This document shows positions 31,515 through 38,850 of a stretch of DNA of 64,000 bases, one piece after another. The number at the start of each line of letters is the position of its first letter. The first letter of the stretch is position 1. The translations under genes were made by a program, and so were the position numbers. The DNA comes from an uncultured SAR86 cluster bacterium (GTDB lineage: Bacteria > Pseudomonadota > Gammaproteobacteria > Magnimaribacterales > AG-339-G14): the NCBI GenBank assembly GCA_902587545.1, contig CACILL010000001.1, positions 460,022-524,021 on the forward strand. Direction: 5' to 3'. The notes below the pieces were generated by a model. That model saw only the letters and a list, made by a program, of their open reading frames with translations. It was not told the origin of the DNA and ran no database searches.

Positions 31515-32417
31515 ATGAGTTCAGATTCTTCTTATTACGTACCTGAAAGTAGCAAGCTGCCAATATTCATGGCTTTTGGCTTGCTTCTTTTCGTATTGGG
31601 CGCGGGTAGCACGATAAATGATTTGGGCAAAGAAAGTTCGAATTCTTACATCCTTCTTATGACCTCGTTTGCTGTTATTTGGGGAGTAATGTTTGTTTGG
31701 TTCAGTAATGTAATTAATGAAAACAACAAAGGAATGTATAGCGATCAGCTCAACCAATCTTTTGTTTGGGGTATGGCTTGGTTTATTTTTTCTGAAGTCA
31801 TGTTTTTCTTTGCATTTTTCCTAGCACTTGGCTATGTCAGAATGTTTTCTGTGCCATGGCTAGGCGGGGAAGGTGAAAAAGCGATAACGAATATTTTGTG
31901 GCCAGCTTTCGAAGCAACTTGGCCGGTCATGGTAACTCCTGACAATGAACTTTTTCCTGGAGCTGAAAAAAACATGAACATGCCAGGGATTACCAAATTG
32001 CATACTTGGTTGCCTTTCTGGAATACCTTGTGTTTGGTGACTTCAAGCGGAACCATTGCCTTAGCTGAGGCAGCTCTTAAAAAAGGCAAACGAGCAGCTT
32101 TTAAAAGCTGGATGGTGGTAACCATTTCTCTAGGTTTTATTTTTGTCTTTTTGCAAGGCTTGGAGTACTACGAAGCATACGCGCACATGGGTTTAACCTT
32201 AGGCGCCGGTATTTATGGCACAACGTTCTTTTTGCTTACCGGATTTCACGGCTTTCACGTTTGCTTAGGAGCAATCATCCTAACAATCATGACCATACGT
32301 GGCTTTGGTGGTGCTTTTTCTGAACACGATCACTTTGGCTTAGCCGCCGGATCTTGGTATTGGCATTTTGTGGATGTTGTTTGGATCTTATTGGTACTAG
32401 TAGTTTATGTGTTTTAA
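31515..32417 (+). CDS. coxC: Cytochrome c oxidase subunit III
   Basis: Seven-helix structural subunit of the aa3 oxidase, 300 residues. Family features include FFLLTGFHGFHVCLGAI and the C-terminal WYWHFVDVVWILLV. Its 3' end overlaps the convergent DUF2909 gene by four bases. No anomaly is seen. Confidence 0.98.
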   Translation: MSSDSSYYVPESSKLPIFMAFGLLLFVLGAGSTINDLGKESSNSYILLMTSFAVIWGVMFVWFSNVINENNKGMYSDQLNQSFVWGMAWFIFSEVMFFFAFFLALGYVRMFSVPWLGGEGEKAITNILWPAFEATWPVMVTPDNELFPGAEKNMNMPGITKLHTWLPFWNTLCLVTSSGTIALAEAALKKGKRAAFKSWMVVTISLGFIFVFLQGLEYYEAYAHMGLTLGAGIYGTTFFLLTGFHGFHVCLGAIILTIMTIRGFGGAFSEHDHFGLAAGSWYWHFVDVVWILLVLVVYVF

Positions 32418-32620
32418 CCCCAAGGGGAGTTAAGACCAAGTTGACCTGTGTATAGACCGTATCCAATAGTTAATAAAAGCAGCATCGCTATAGTAACTCT
32501 TACTCTTAAAGTATAAATCGCCCTAGAGGTATTGCCTTTGTCTTTCAAAAGAAAAAACGCACTTGAAAAAAGGCTTACCAGCATGGCAAGGGCGAGGACT
32601 GCGATTATGAATTTAAGCAT
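32414..32620 (-). CDS. Twin transmembrane protein (DUF2909 family)
   Basis: A 68-residue protein with two hydrophobic helices (about 2-24 and 42-62) linked by a basic loop containing TLRVRVT. Small twin-helix proteins of this family lie inside cox clusters of many Gammaproteobacteria, on the opposite strand to coxC as here; their role is not established. The start codon is only five bases from the divergent SURF1 start, so its promoter must lie within SURF1. Confidence 0.85.
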   Translation of the reverse strand: MLKFIIAVLALAMLVSLFSSAFFLLKDKGNTSRAIYTLRVRVTIAMLLLLTIGYGLYTGQLGLNSPWG

Positions 32621-32625
32621 TGGTT

Positions 32626-33312
32626 ATGAAAGTTTCTGAATATTTGATTTTGTTGATTTTTCTCGTTGTTTTTATAGGATCATTATCTCTTGGTATTTGG
32701 CAAATAGACAGAGGCTATGACAAAAAGGCATTAGAAAATACTTTTTCTCAGAGACAATCTTTGCCAGTCGAGACAAACCCAGGCGAGCTCAATCAAAATT
32801 TATATTATAGGAATATACAAATTTCTGGGATTTTCGATAAAAAAAATTTTTTTGTGGATAATAAAACATTTAACGGCAAAGCTGGATATGTGGTTTTTTC
32901 GTCATTTACTTTAGCTGACAGTAAAAAAATACTCGTTTCTAGAGGCTGGATTGAATCTGATCAAAGAGATTCTTTACCAGAGCTTTCTTTGCCTCAAACA
33001 AATTTAAAATTAGACGGAATGATAAGACCTTTTTCAAAAGACTTTGTATTAGAAGATCAGGCAAAGCAAATTGCAGACAACTTTATTATTCAAGGATTGG
33101 ATAAAGAATTGATGGAAGATTTAAGTGGGTATAAGTTTTTACCTTATGTATTTGAACTTTCTGCCTTATCGAATTTAAGTTTGGAGCCTATTTGGCGACC
33201 AACCTCATTGAAATCAACTAGGCATTTTGGTTACGCCATCCAGTGGTTCGCCCTAGCTCTAGTAGTTTTATTCGGTGGTTATTATTTATTTAGAAAAAAG
33301 CAGGTGACATGA
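32626..33312 (+). CDS. SURF1 family cytochrome oxidase assembly protein
   Basis: Inner-membrane protein that helps insert heme a into CoxA. The 228 residues have an N-terminal helix (about 5-23) with LGIWQIDRGYDKK and a C-terminal helix containing RHFGYAIQWFALA, the usual two-helix layout around a periplasmic domain. ATG 32626 is chosen over TTG 32620. It overlaps the next gene by four bases. Confidence 0.94.
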   Translation: MKVSEYLILLIFLVVFIGSLSLGIWQIDRGYDKKALENTFSQRQSLPVETNPGELNQNLYYRNIQISGIFDKKNFFVDNKTFNGKAGYVVFSSFTLADSKKILVSRGWIESDQRDSLPELSLPQTNLKLDGMIRPFSKDFVLEDQAKQIADNFIIQGLDKELMEDLSGYKFLPYVFELSALSNLSLEPIWRPTSLKSTRHFGYAIQWFALALVVLFGGYYLFRKKQVT

Positions 33313-33890
33313 AAAACAAAGGCTTTCTTATAGCAATGATAATCTTTGGGACGCCATTTTTGGTTATCTCTTTGTCTACATTTTGGTATTACGCTGGCCT
33401 TGGACCCAAGGCGACGGTTAATTATGGAACCATGATAAATCCACCGGTTGACCTTGGCAGCTTGGAACTTGAATTGGATTATCAACCGCTAAATATAGAT
33501 TCGATGGAAAGAAAGTGGATGATCATCCACTTCATAGATGATCGTTGTAATGAAGCTTGCTTGGAAGCTTTTTATTTTTCCAGACAAATAAATACTGCAA
33601 TCGGCAGAGAAAAAGATAGGGTGAAGCGTTTTTATGTTGCTTCATCAAAAACAAACGAAAAGATAAAAAAACTTTTTCAAGACGAAACCAACTTAACTCC
33701 CATATCTGCAAAGAATTTAGATCTCTTAAAACAAAAAATGATTGAAGCTGGCATAAACCCATTCGTTCAACCTGGTTTTTTCTTAGCCGATCCTCTAGGA
33801 AATATTATTTTGTCCTATCAAGGAGACATTGATCCAAAAAAAATCTTATCTGATATTAAGAAATTATTGAGAGCATCAAAAATTGGCTAA
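33309..33890 (+). CDS. Membrane-anchored thioredoxin-fold protein of the cox cluster
   Basis: A 193-residue protein with an N-terminal membrane helix (about 7-28) and a periplasmic domain. It contains DDRCNEACLEAF, a CxxxC arrangement like the copper site of Sco proteins, and a C-terminal LADPLGNIILSYQGDIDP segment typical of a thioredoxin-like strand-turn-strand. Proteins of this kind lie between SURF1 and ctaA in many gammaproteobacterial cox operons. A role in redox or copper handling for CuA is inferred. Its 3' end overlaps ctaA by 8 bases. Confidence 0.8.
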   Translation: MKNKGFLIAMIIFGTPFLVISLSTFWYYAGLGPKATVNYGTMINPPVDLGSLELELDYQPLNIDSMERKWMIIHFIDDRCNEACLEAFYFSRQINTAIGREKDRVKRFYVASSKTNEKIKKLFQDETNLTPISAKNLDLLKQKMIEAGINPFVQPGFFLADPLGNIILSYQGDIDPKKILSDIKKLLRASKIG

Positions 33891-34878
33891 TTTAAAAAGA
33901 ATACAATTAATTGCTTTGCTTGGCATTTTTCTGGCTTTCACTGTAGTGGGGCTTGGAGCTTGGACGAGACTAGTCGACGCCGGATTGGGCTGCCCAGACT
34001 GGCCGGGCTGTTATGGTTTTGCCATTTGGCCTATGTCAGAAACGGAAATATCTTTAGCCAACGAACTTTATCCAGAAAGAAAATTTGAAATTGAAAAAGC
34101 AGTGCCGGAAGTAGTGCATAGATATTTTGCTGGTTCTTTAGGCCTTTTGATAATTGGACTTTTTCTTTATGCGGTTTTTTCCAAGCCGAGAAACTCTTTC
34201 ATCGTGAAAATAACCTCAACGATGACAGCACTGGTTTTATTCCAATCGTTGCTTGGTTATTTCACAGTAAGCTTAAAATTATGGCCTCAGGTCGTTACTG
34301 CACATTTGCTTGGAGGCTTTGCGACCACGACCTTACTCTTTTTAACTTATTTGAAATTAAAAGAAATAAATTTAGGCAACATCAATTATTTTTCTGTATC
34401 TAAAAGCACTCTTAAGATTCTTAACATAGCTTTTCCCATCTTGATTGTTCAAATAATCCTGGGAGTTTGGCTTAGCTCTAATTATGCAGCTTTGGCTTGT
34501 TCAGATTTTCCACTTTGCAAAGGACAAATTTTGCCTGATGCAGATTATGTCAAAGGCCTAAATTTCGCTCAAAGAATAGGCCCTGATTATTTAGGTGGGC
34601 AGCTGGACCACCAATCAAGGGTGGCAATTCATCTGGTACATAGATTTGGTGCCTTAATTGTGACTTTGTATTTTTTATTTTTGGCATATTTATTCGCAAA
34701 AGAAAAAAACTATTTTGTTTCTGGCCTAATTGGGGGCTTACTTTTTCTTCAACTTGCCTTAGGTATCTCGAACATAATTTATAGACTTCCGCTTTACGTT
34801 GCTATTGCACACAACCTTGGAGCTCTTTTCCTATTGTTGGGATTGTCGTATGCTAGGTTAAGGTCTCGTGAATACTGA
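33883..34878 (+). CDS. ctaA: Heme A synthase
   Basis: Eight-helix membrane enzyme that oxidises the C8 methyl of heme O to make heme A. The 331 residues contain GAWTRLVDAGLGCPDWPGCYG near residue 25, AVPEVVHRYFAGSLG with an axial His, and a second half-repeat with HLVHRFGAL. The second cysteine pair is in ACSDFPLCKG. The start is TTG 33883, overlapping the previous stop; no ATG gives a complete first helix. Confidence 0.95.
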   Translation: MANLKRIQLIALLGIFLAFTVVGLGAWTRLVDAGLGCPDWPGCYGFAIWPMSETEISLANELYPERKFEIEKAVPEVVHRYFAGSLGLLIIGLFLYAVFSKPRNSFIVKITSTMTALVLFQSLLGYFTVSLKLWPQVVTAHLLGGFATTTLLFLTYLKLKEINLGNINYFSVSKSTLKILNIAFPILIVQIILGVWLSSNYAALACSDFPLCKGQILPDADYVKGLNFAQRIGPDYLGGQLDHQSRVAIHLVHRFGALIVTLYFLFLAYLFAKEKNYFVSGLIGGLLFLQLALGISNIIYRLPLYVAIAHNLGALFLLLGLSYARLRSREY

Positions 34879-35767
34879 AGCAATTTCTCAATCTCAAAAG
34901 TTTCCAATATCTGGATACTTAAAGCTTACAAAACCCTCCATAATTTATTTGTTGGTTTTAACTGCTGCCACAGCAATGTTTTTGGCAGATGGGTTCGCCG
35001 GAGACTTATCCAGAGTTGTCTTTGGTCTTTTTGGAATAGCCTTAATCGCCTCATCCAGTGCAGTTATCAACCAAATTTTAGACGTTGAAATTGATAGCAA
35101 GATGGCAAGAACCAAGAATAGACCTTTAGTAAAAGGAGAAATTTCAGTTACCAACGCAAAAGTATTTTCTGGAATTTTGTTAGCCTCTGGAACGATACTC
35201 TTATTAATATTTAATAATATTTTGACTCTCTCATTGACTTTGCTTACTTGGGCTTTTTATTCTTTTTTTTATACGAAAATTCTTAAGTTTGCTGGTACGC
35301 AGAATATAGTTATTGGCGGTATCGCTGGTGCAATGCCTCCACTTCTTGGATGGACGGCAATTACTAATTCTATAGATGCTCTCCCTTTGTTGATGGTCTT
35401 AATTATTTTTATCTGGACGCCGCCTCACTTTTGGGCTTTATCCATTAATAGAAAAGAAGACTACATTGCAGCAAAGATTCCAATGATGCCAGTTATTAAA
35501 GGAACCGAGTATACAAAATTACAAATTGCACTTTACTCAGTTTTATTAGCTGTGATTTCGATATTTCCTTTTGCAACTGGTTATCTTGGTGGATTTTATT
35601 TCATAAGCGCAACAGTCTTAAATGCTGCCTTCATTGGTCTCGCAGTAGCGCTGATTTTTGACAAAAGCAACAGATTAGCTTTGCCTTTATTTCTTTACTC
35701 TATTGTTTTTTTAACAATATTGTTTATTTGTATGGCCCTTGATAAATTAATCCCAATTCAACTATGA
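34868..35767 (+). CDS. ctaB: Protoheme IX farnesyltransferase (heme O synthase)
   Basis: UbiA-type prenyltransferase that adds farnesyl to heme B. The 299 residues have the first Asp-rich motif NQILDVEIDSKMARTKNRPL near residue 70 and about nine membrane helices, with PPHFWALSI between two of them. The start is GTG at 34868, 11 bases inside ctaA. It is followed by the sco gene with an ATGA overlap. Confidence 0.96.
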   Translation: MNTEAISQSQKFPISGYLKLTKPSIIYLLVLTAATAMFLADGFAGDLSRVVFGLFGIALIASSSAVINQILDVEIDSKMARTKNRPLVKGEISVTNAKVFSGILLASGTILLLIFNNILTLSLTLLTWAFYSFFYTKILKFAGTQNIVIGGIAGAMPPLLGWTAITNSIDALPLLMVLIIFIWTPPHFWALSINRKEDYIAAKIPMMPVIKGTEYTKLQIALYSVLLAVISIFPFATGYLGGFYFISATVLNAAFIGLAVALIFDKSNRLALPLFLYSIVFLTILFICMALDKLIPIQL

Positions 35768-36402
35768 GCAATAATAAATCCATAAGAATAACCGTAGCTT
35801 CCTGCCTCCTTATCGTGTCGATGGTTGCAGGTCTTTTCGTTTACTCAACTATTGCGCCGAAAGAACTTACTGCAGAAGAATACAAACAAATAGGATTTTA
35901 TAAATTAGTCAGAACCAGACAAATTAATAGTTTTACACTCAATGAAGGAGATGCTGAGTTTTCAAATAATGATTTAATTGGCGCTTGGGACGTATTATTT
36001 TTAGGCTTTGCATCTTGCCCTGACATGTGCCCCATGACGATGAAAAAAATGGCAATGGCCAATAACAATTTATCAGAAGAAGTATCTTCAAAAGTAAACT
36101 TCAGAATGATTTCTGTTGATCCAGATCGCGACACTCCAGAAAAGATGCAGAAATATGCTGCGGCTTTTAATCCCGATTTCAAAGGAATTACTGGAGATAT
36201 TGAAGTTATTTATAGGCTCGCCACAGATTTAACCCTGCCTTTTGTTCCAGTAGTAGGATCTGATAACTCTAATTATGATATGGATCACAGTATGAATCTT
36301 GCCGTTATTGATCCGAATGGTAATTATTTTGGATTCTTTAAGTCGCCACATGCTCCAGAGAAGATGGCAGAAGTTCTTGAAAGCATTGTTACTTTCAACT
36401 GA
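35764..36402 (+). CDS. SCO1/SenC family copper chaperone
   Basis: Thioredoxin-fold protein that delivers copper to the CuA site of CoxB. The 212 residues have an N-terminal membrane anchor (about 8-28), the copper-binding FASCPDMCPM near 82-91 and the third ligand His in DMDHSMNL near 177. It closes the cox assembly operon. No terminator hairpin is visible before the following gene set. Confidence 0.95.
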   Translation: MSNNKSIRITVASCLLIVSMVAGLFVYSTIAPKELTAEEYKQIGFYKLVRTRQINSFTLNEGDAEFSNNDLIGAWDVLFLGFASCPDMCPMTMKKMAMANNNLSEEVSSKVNFRMISVDPDRDTPEKMQKYAAAFNPDFKGITGDIEVIYRLATDLTLPFVPVVGSDNSNYDMDHSMNLAVIDPNGNYFGFFKSPHAPEKMAEVLESIVTFN

Positions 36403-36448
36403 AGTTTTTCTTTCTGGTTCTCAAAAATAGAAAAATAATATATATTTA

Positions 36449-36467
36449 AATAAGAATAATTCTTATT
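36449..36467. promoter_or_regulatory. 19-bp palindrome resembling a Fur box
   Basis: The sequence AATAAGAATAATTCTTATT is a perfect inverted repeat of two 9-base arms around one base, ending 22 bases before the first ATG of the small membrane protein cluster. It matches the 19-base Fur consensus (GATAATGATAATCATTATC) at 13 positions. Iron regulation is inference; A/T richness makes weak matches easier, but the exact symmetry with internal G and C is less expected. Confidence 0.5.
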
Positions 36468-36489
36468 AAATTTTTTGGGAGAAAAAATC

Positions 36490-36885
36490 ATGGAAGAATA
36501 TCAAATATGGACTTTGTGGAGTTCTAATAGGATAGCTGATGGCTTAAACTTTGTTGCGACAGTTCTTTTAATTTGGCTTGCGATCAGAGTAGCTGCCGCT
36601 ACCAGAGCATCAGACGAGACTAATCTCTTTGGGAAGCTCGTCTCATCTGCTTTTGGGCTTGCTGTTTTAGGAGGTACTTTTATGCAATGGTCAAATGCTG
36701 TAACAAACTGGATCGTCACTGCAAGAAGTTTAGATGCTTTGGAAGACAAGTCTGAAACTGCACAAGGTTTTATCGATTTTGTTGGCACAACCGTTCCCAC
36801 AAACACACCAACTACTGGCGCTATGGTCTTATTAGTAATAGTAGCAATTATAATTTTAGGCAACATTTGGCTGCCAAAAAAATAA
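36490..36885 (+). CDS. Small triple-span membrane protein, paralogue A of three (unknown function)
   Basis: A 131-residue protein that I do not recognise. It begins MEEYQIWTLW, has hydrophobic segments at about 18-38, 50-72 and 109-128, and a polar loop between the second and third segments. ATG 36490 is preferred because GGGAG lies 9-10 bases upstream; an upstream TTG frame start lies in that ribosome-binding site. It is similar to the genes at 36909 and 37388, most clearly to the latter (MDEYQIW start, same spacing of helices). The product is probably in the inner membrane. No cofactor-binding motif is obvious. Confidence 0.88.
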   Translation: MEEYQIWTLWSSNRIADGLNFVATVLLIWLAIRVAAATRASDETNLFGKLVSSAFGLAVLGGTFMQWSNAVTNWIVTARSLDALEDKSETAQGFIDFVGTTVPTNTPTTGAMVLLVIVAIIILGNIWLPKK

Positions 36886-36908
36886 TATCTAACAACTAGG
36901 AGAAAATC

Positions 36909-37328
36909 ATGGAACAAATAGCATTCATAAATCAAAGTTTTATAGGCTTAATGCAACTTAGTGGCTTATTTTTAATTGCATACTTCATCCTCTTATGGAT
37001 GATGTTTAGAGGCGTATCTAATGCACATATTTATGGAGTAAATACTTTTGGGAAAGTCTTGCATACAGTTATTTCACTGTGTGTAGTTTCTTTTGTATCT
37101 GGTACTTATTCTTTTATCGCTTCATTGCTTAATAATTGGGCCTTATCTCTTTCTGAGTCAGGAGAAGAACTGAACGGAAGTTTACAAAATTTCGTAGATG
37201 TAACAGGAGCTACTCAATATATATCTCCAGGTTTAATACCTGCTGATCCTGTTGGAATAGTATTCATCTTAGCAATTTTAGTCGGCCTAATTGGTGGCAT
37301 GTGGACTGCCCCTGGACCTAAAGAATAA
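36909..37328 (+). CDS. Small triple-span membrane protein, paralogue B of three (unknown function)
   Basis: A 139-residue membrane protein of the same layout as its neighbours: helices at about 14-34, 48-70 and 112-132, and a polar loop containing NFVDVTGATQ that aligns with FVD in the other two. The first helix ends with WMMFRG, matching WVAFRA in paralogue C. A strong AGGAG site is 8 bases before ATG. It lies 23 bases after paralogue A with no hairpin between, so A and B are probably co-transcribed. It is followed by a strong terminator-like hairpin. Confidence 0.87.
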   Translation: MEQIAFINQSFIGLMQLSGLFLIAYFILLWMMFRGVSNAHIYGVNTFGKVLHTVISLCVVSFVSGTYSFIASLLNNWALSLSESGEELNGSLQNFVDVTGATQYISPGLIPADPVGIVFILAILVGLIGGMWTAPGPKE

Positions 37329-37337
37329 ATAATCACA

Positions 37338-37364
37338 GAGGGAGGCATTTGCCTCCCTTTTTTT
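37338..37364 (+). terminator. Terminator-like hairpin between paralogues B and C
   Basis: Stem GGGAGGC, loop ATTT, stem GCCTCCC, then seven T in a row (37340-37364). Only 23 bases separate it from the ATG of paralogue C, leaving no room for a promoter after the hairpin. It may act as a partial terminator or a transcript-stabilising end. Confidence 0.85.
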
Positions 37365-37387
37365 AATAAACAATTAAGGAGAAAAAA

Positions 37388-37792
37388 ATGGATGAATATC
37401 AAATATGGTCAAATATGAATAGCGGCCTTATTTCCAATGCAATATATTTTGCAGGAATAGCTTTTTTATTATGGGTTGCTTTTAGAGCCGCAAACCAAAT
37501 GAGAGCAGAGGATGCTGGAGTATTGAACAAAACTCTTGTGTCCTTATTTTCATTGGGGATTATTTTTAATGGTCTTTTTACAGGAGCTATTGCTTTTCAA
37601 ATTATAGAGGGAACTGCTTATAGTCTTTCACAGCTTGAATCAATGAGCGCCTATTCACAAGCTTTTGTTGATGCTTATGACGCAACTCCACCAGAAGCCG
37701 GGACGAATGTTTTTACTGCTAATCCAATTAATACAGGATGGTGGCTTGTCATCACAGTAATGATTTTTGGTAGGATTTGGACTAAAGCCTAA
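37388..37792 (+). CDS. Small triple-span membrane protein, paralogue C of three (unknown function)
   Basis: A 134-residue protein starting MDEYQIWSNMNSG, closely matching the start of paralogue A. Helices lie at about 16-34, 48-70 and 115-132, with LLWVAFRAANQM after the first. The polar loop contains SQAFVDAYDATPPEAG. The ribosome-binding site AAGGAG is 8 bases before ATG. Its expression must come from read-through of the preceding hairpin or from a promoter inside paralogue B. The gene ends at a second hairpin almost identical to the first. Confidence 0.88.
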   Translation: MDEYQIWSNMNSGLISNAIYFAGIAFLLWVAFRAANQMRAEDAGVLNKTLVSLFSLGIIFNGLFTGAIAFQIIEGTAYSLSQLESMSAYSQAFVDAYDATPPEAGTNVFTANPINTGWWLVITVMIFGRIWTKA

Positions 37793-37802
37793 AAGCAGAC
37801 CT

Positions 37803-37835
37803 AAAAAAAGGGGAGGCTTTGCCTCCCTTTTTTTT
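37803..37835. terminator. Bidirectional terminator between paralogue C and quinone oxidoreductase
   Basis: Stem GGGAGGC, loop TTT, stem GCCTCCC (37811-37827), flanked by seven A on the left and eight T on the right, so it can end transcripts from both sides of this convergent gene pair. The stem is identical to that of the hairpin at 37340. Confidence 0.92.
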
Positions 37836-38805
37836 ATATCTCAATTACAACTTTTCCAGTAGCAGTTCTATCCTCTAAAGATTTTATTGCCTCAACAGCT
37901 TGGTCCAAAGAGTAGCTTTTGGTAATTTCTGGTTTTAATTTGCCTTCACTATGCAAAGCAAATAATTCTTCGAAGTTTTTGGCATTTTCTTCAGGTTCTC
38001 TGCCGGTAAAGCTTCCCCAGAAAACACCAACTATTGAGCACCCTTTTAAAAGAGCTAGATTTGTTGGAACTTTAGGAATTCCTGCAGGGAAACCGATAAC
38101 CAATACTCTGCCTTTCCAGTTTACACATCTCATGCATTGTAAAAAGATATCTCCACCGACAGCATCATAAATAACGTCTGCTCCTAAGCCATCAGTTAAT
38201 TCTTTCACCTTCTCTTTTAGTTCGCCATCGCCATAGTTCACTAACTCGTCAGCACCTAATCTTTTTGCAATATCTAATTTTTCTTGGTTACTAGCAGCAG
38301 CTATAACTCTAGCACCCATTGCCTTACCAATTTCTATAGCAGTTGTTCCAACTCCGCCTCCTGCTCCAGTTACTAATAGTGTTTCGCCTTTCTTTAATTC
38401 TCCCCTTTGCTTCAAAGCATAGTAAGTCGTTCCATAATTTAAAGGAAAAGCAGCGCCATCTTTAAAATCCATTGACTCAGGTAACGGCATTAAAGTAGCT
38501 GCATAAGCAGATGTTTTTTCTGCTATCCCGCCATTACCGACCATTGCAATCACTCGGTCTCCTTCTTTCCAATCAGCTACACCTTCGCCTACCTCAGAAA
38601 TTACTCCAGCAATCTCACCTCCTGGAGAGAAAGGAAAGGGCGGCTGAAACTGATACTTTCCTTGTACGATTAAGACATCTGGAAAACTTACCCCAGCAGC
38701 TTTGACATCAATCACAACCATTCCTGGTTCTGCTCTGGGATCTTCTATTTCTTCTACTTTATGTGAATCTACGGGACCAAATTCTCTACAGACGTATGCT
38801 TTCAT
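37834..38805 (-). CDS. NADPH:quinone oxidoreductase family protein (zinc-less MDR)
   Basis: A 323-residue medium-chain dehydrogenase/reductase without the catalytic zinc ligands, as in quinone oxidoreductases and related enoyl reductases. The cofactor motif is GAGGGVGTTAIEIGKAMGA near residue 147, with DAVGGDIF near 215. The N-terminal GroES-like domain includes FPFSPGGEIAGVI. The likely role is NADPH-dependent reduction of quinones or activated alkenes; the substrate cannot be told. It stands alone, downstream of gshA on the same strand. Confidence 0.93.
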   Translation of the reverse strand: MKAYVCREFGPVDSHKVEEIEDPRAEPGMVVIDVKAAGVSFPDVLIVQGKYQFQPPFPFSPGGEIAGVISEVGEGVADWKEGDRVIAMVGNGGIAEKTSAYAATLMPLPESMDFKDGAAFPLNYGTTYYALKQRGELKKGETLLVTGAGGGVGTTAIEIGKAMGARVIAAASNQEKLDIAKRLGADELVNYGDGELKEKVKELTDGLGADVIYDAVGGDIFLQCMRCVNWKGRVLVIGFPAGIPKVPTNLALLKGCSIVGVFWGSFTGREPEENAKNFEELFALHSEGKLKPEITKSYSLDQAVEAIKSLEDRTATGKVVIEI

Positions 38806-38850
38806 ATTTCTCCTAATACCGATTTAATTATTTTTAAATAGACACAAACC

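Noticed and set aside
36501-36935. 144-codon frame antisense to membrane paralogue A
   Set aside because: Mirror of a real gene with good ribosome-binding site; its protein sequence has no family features.
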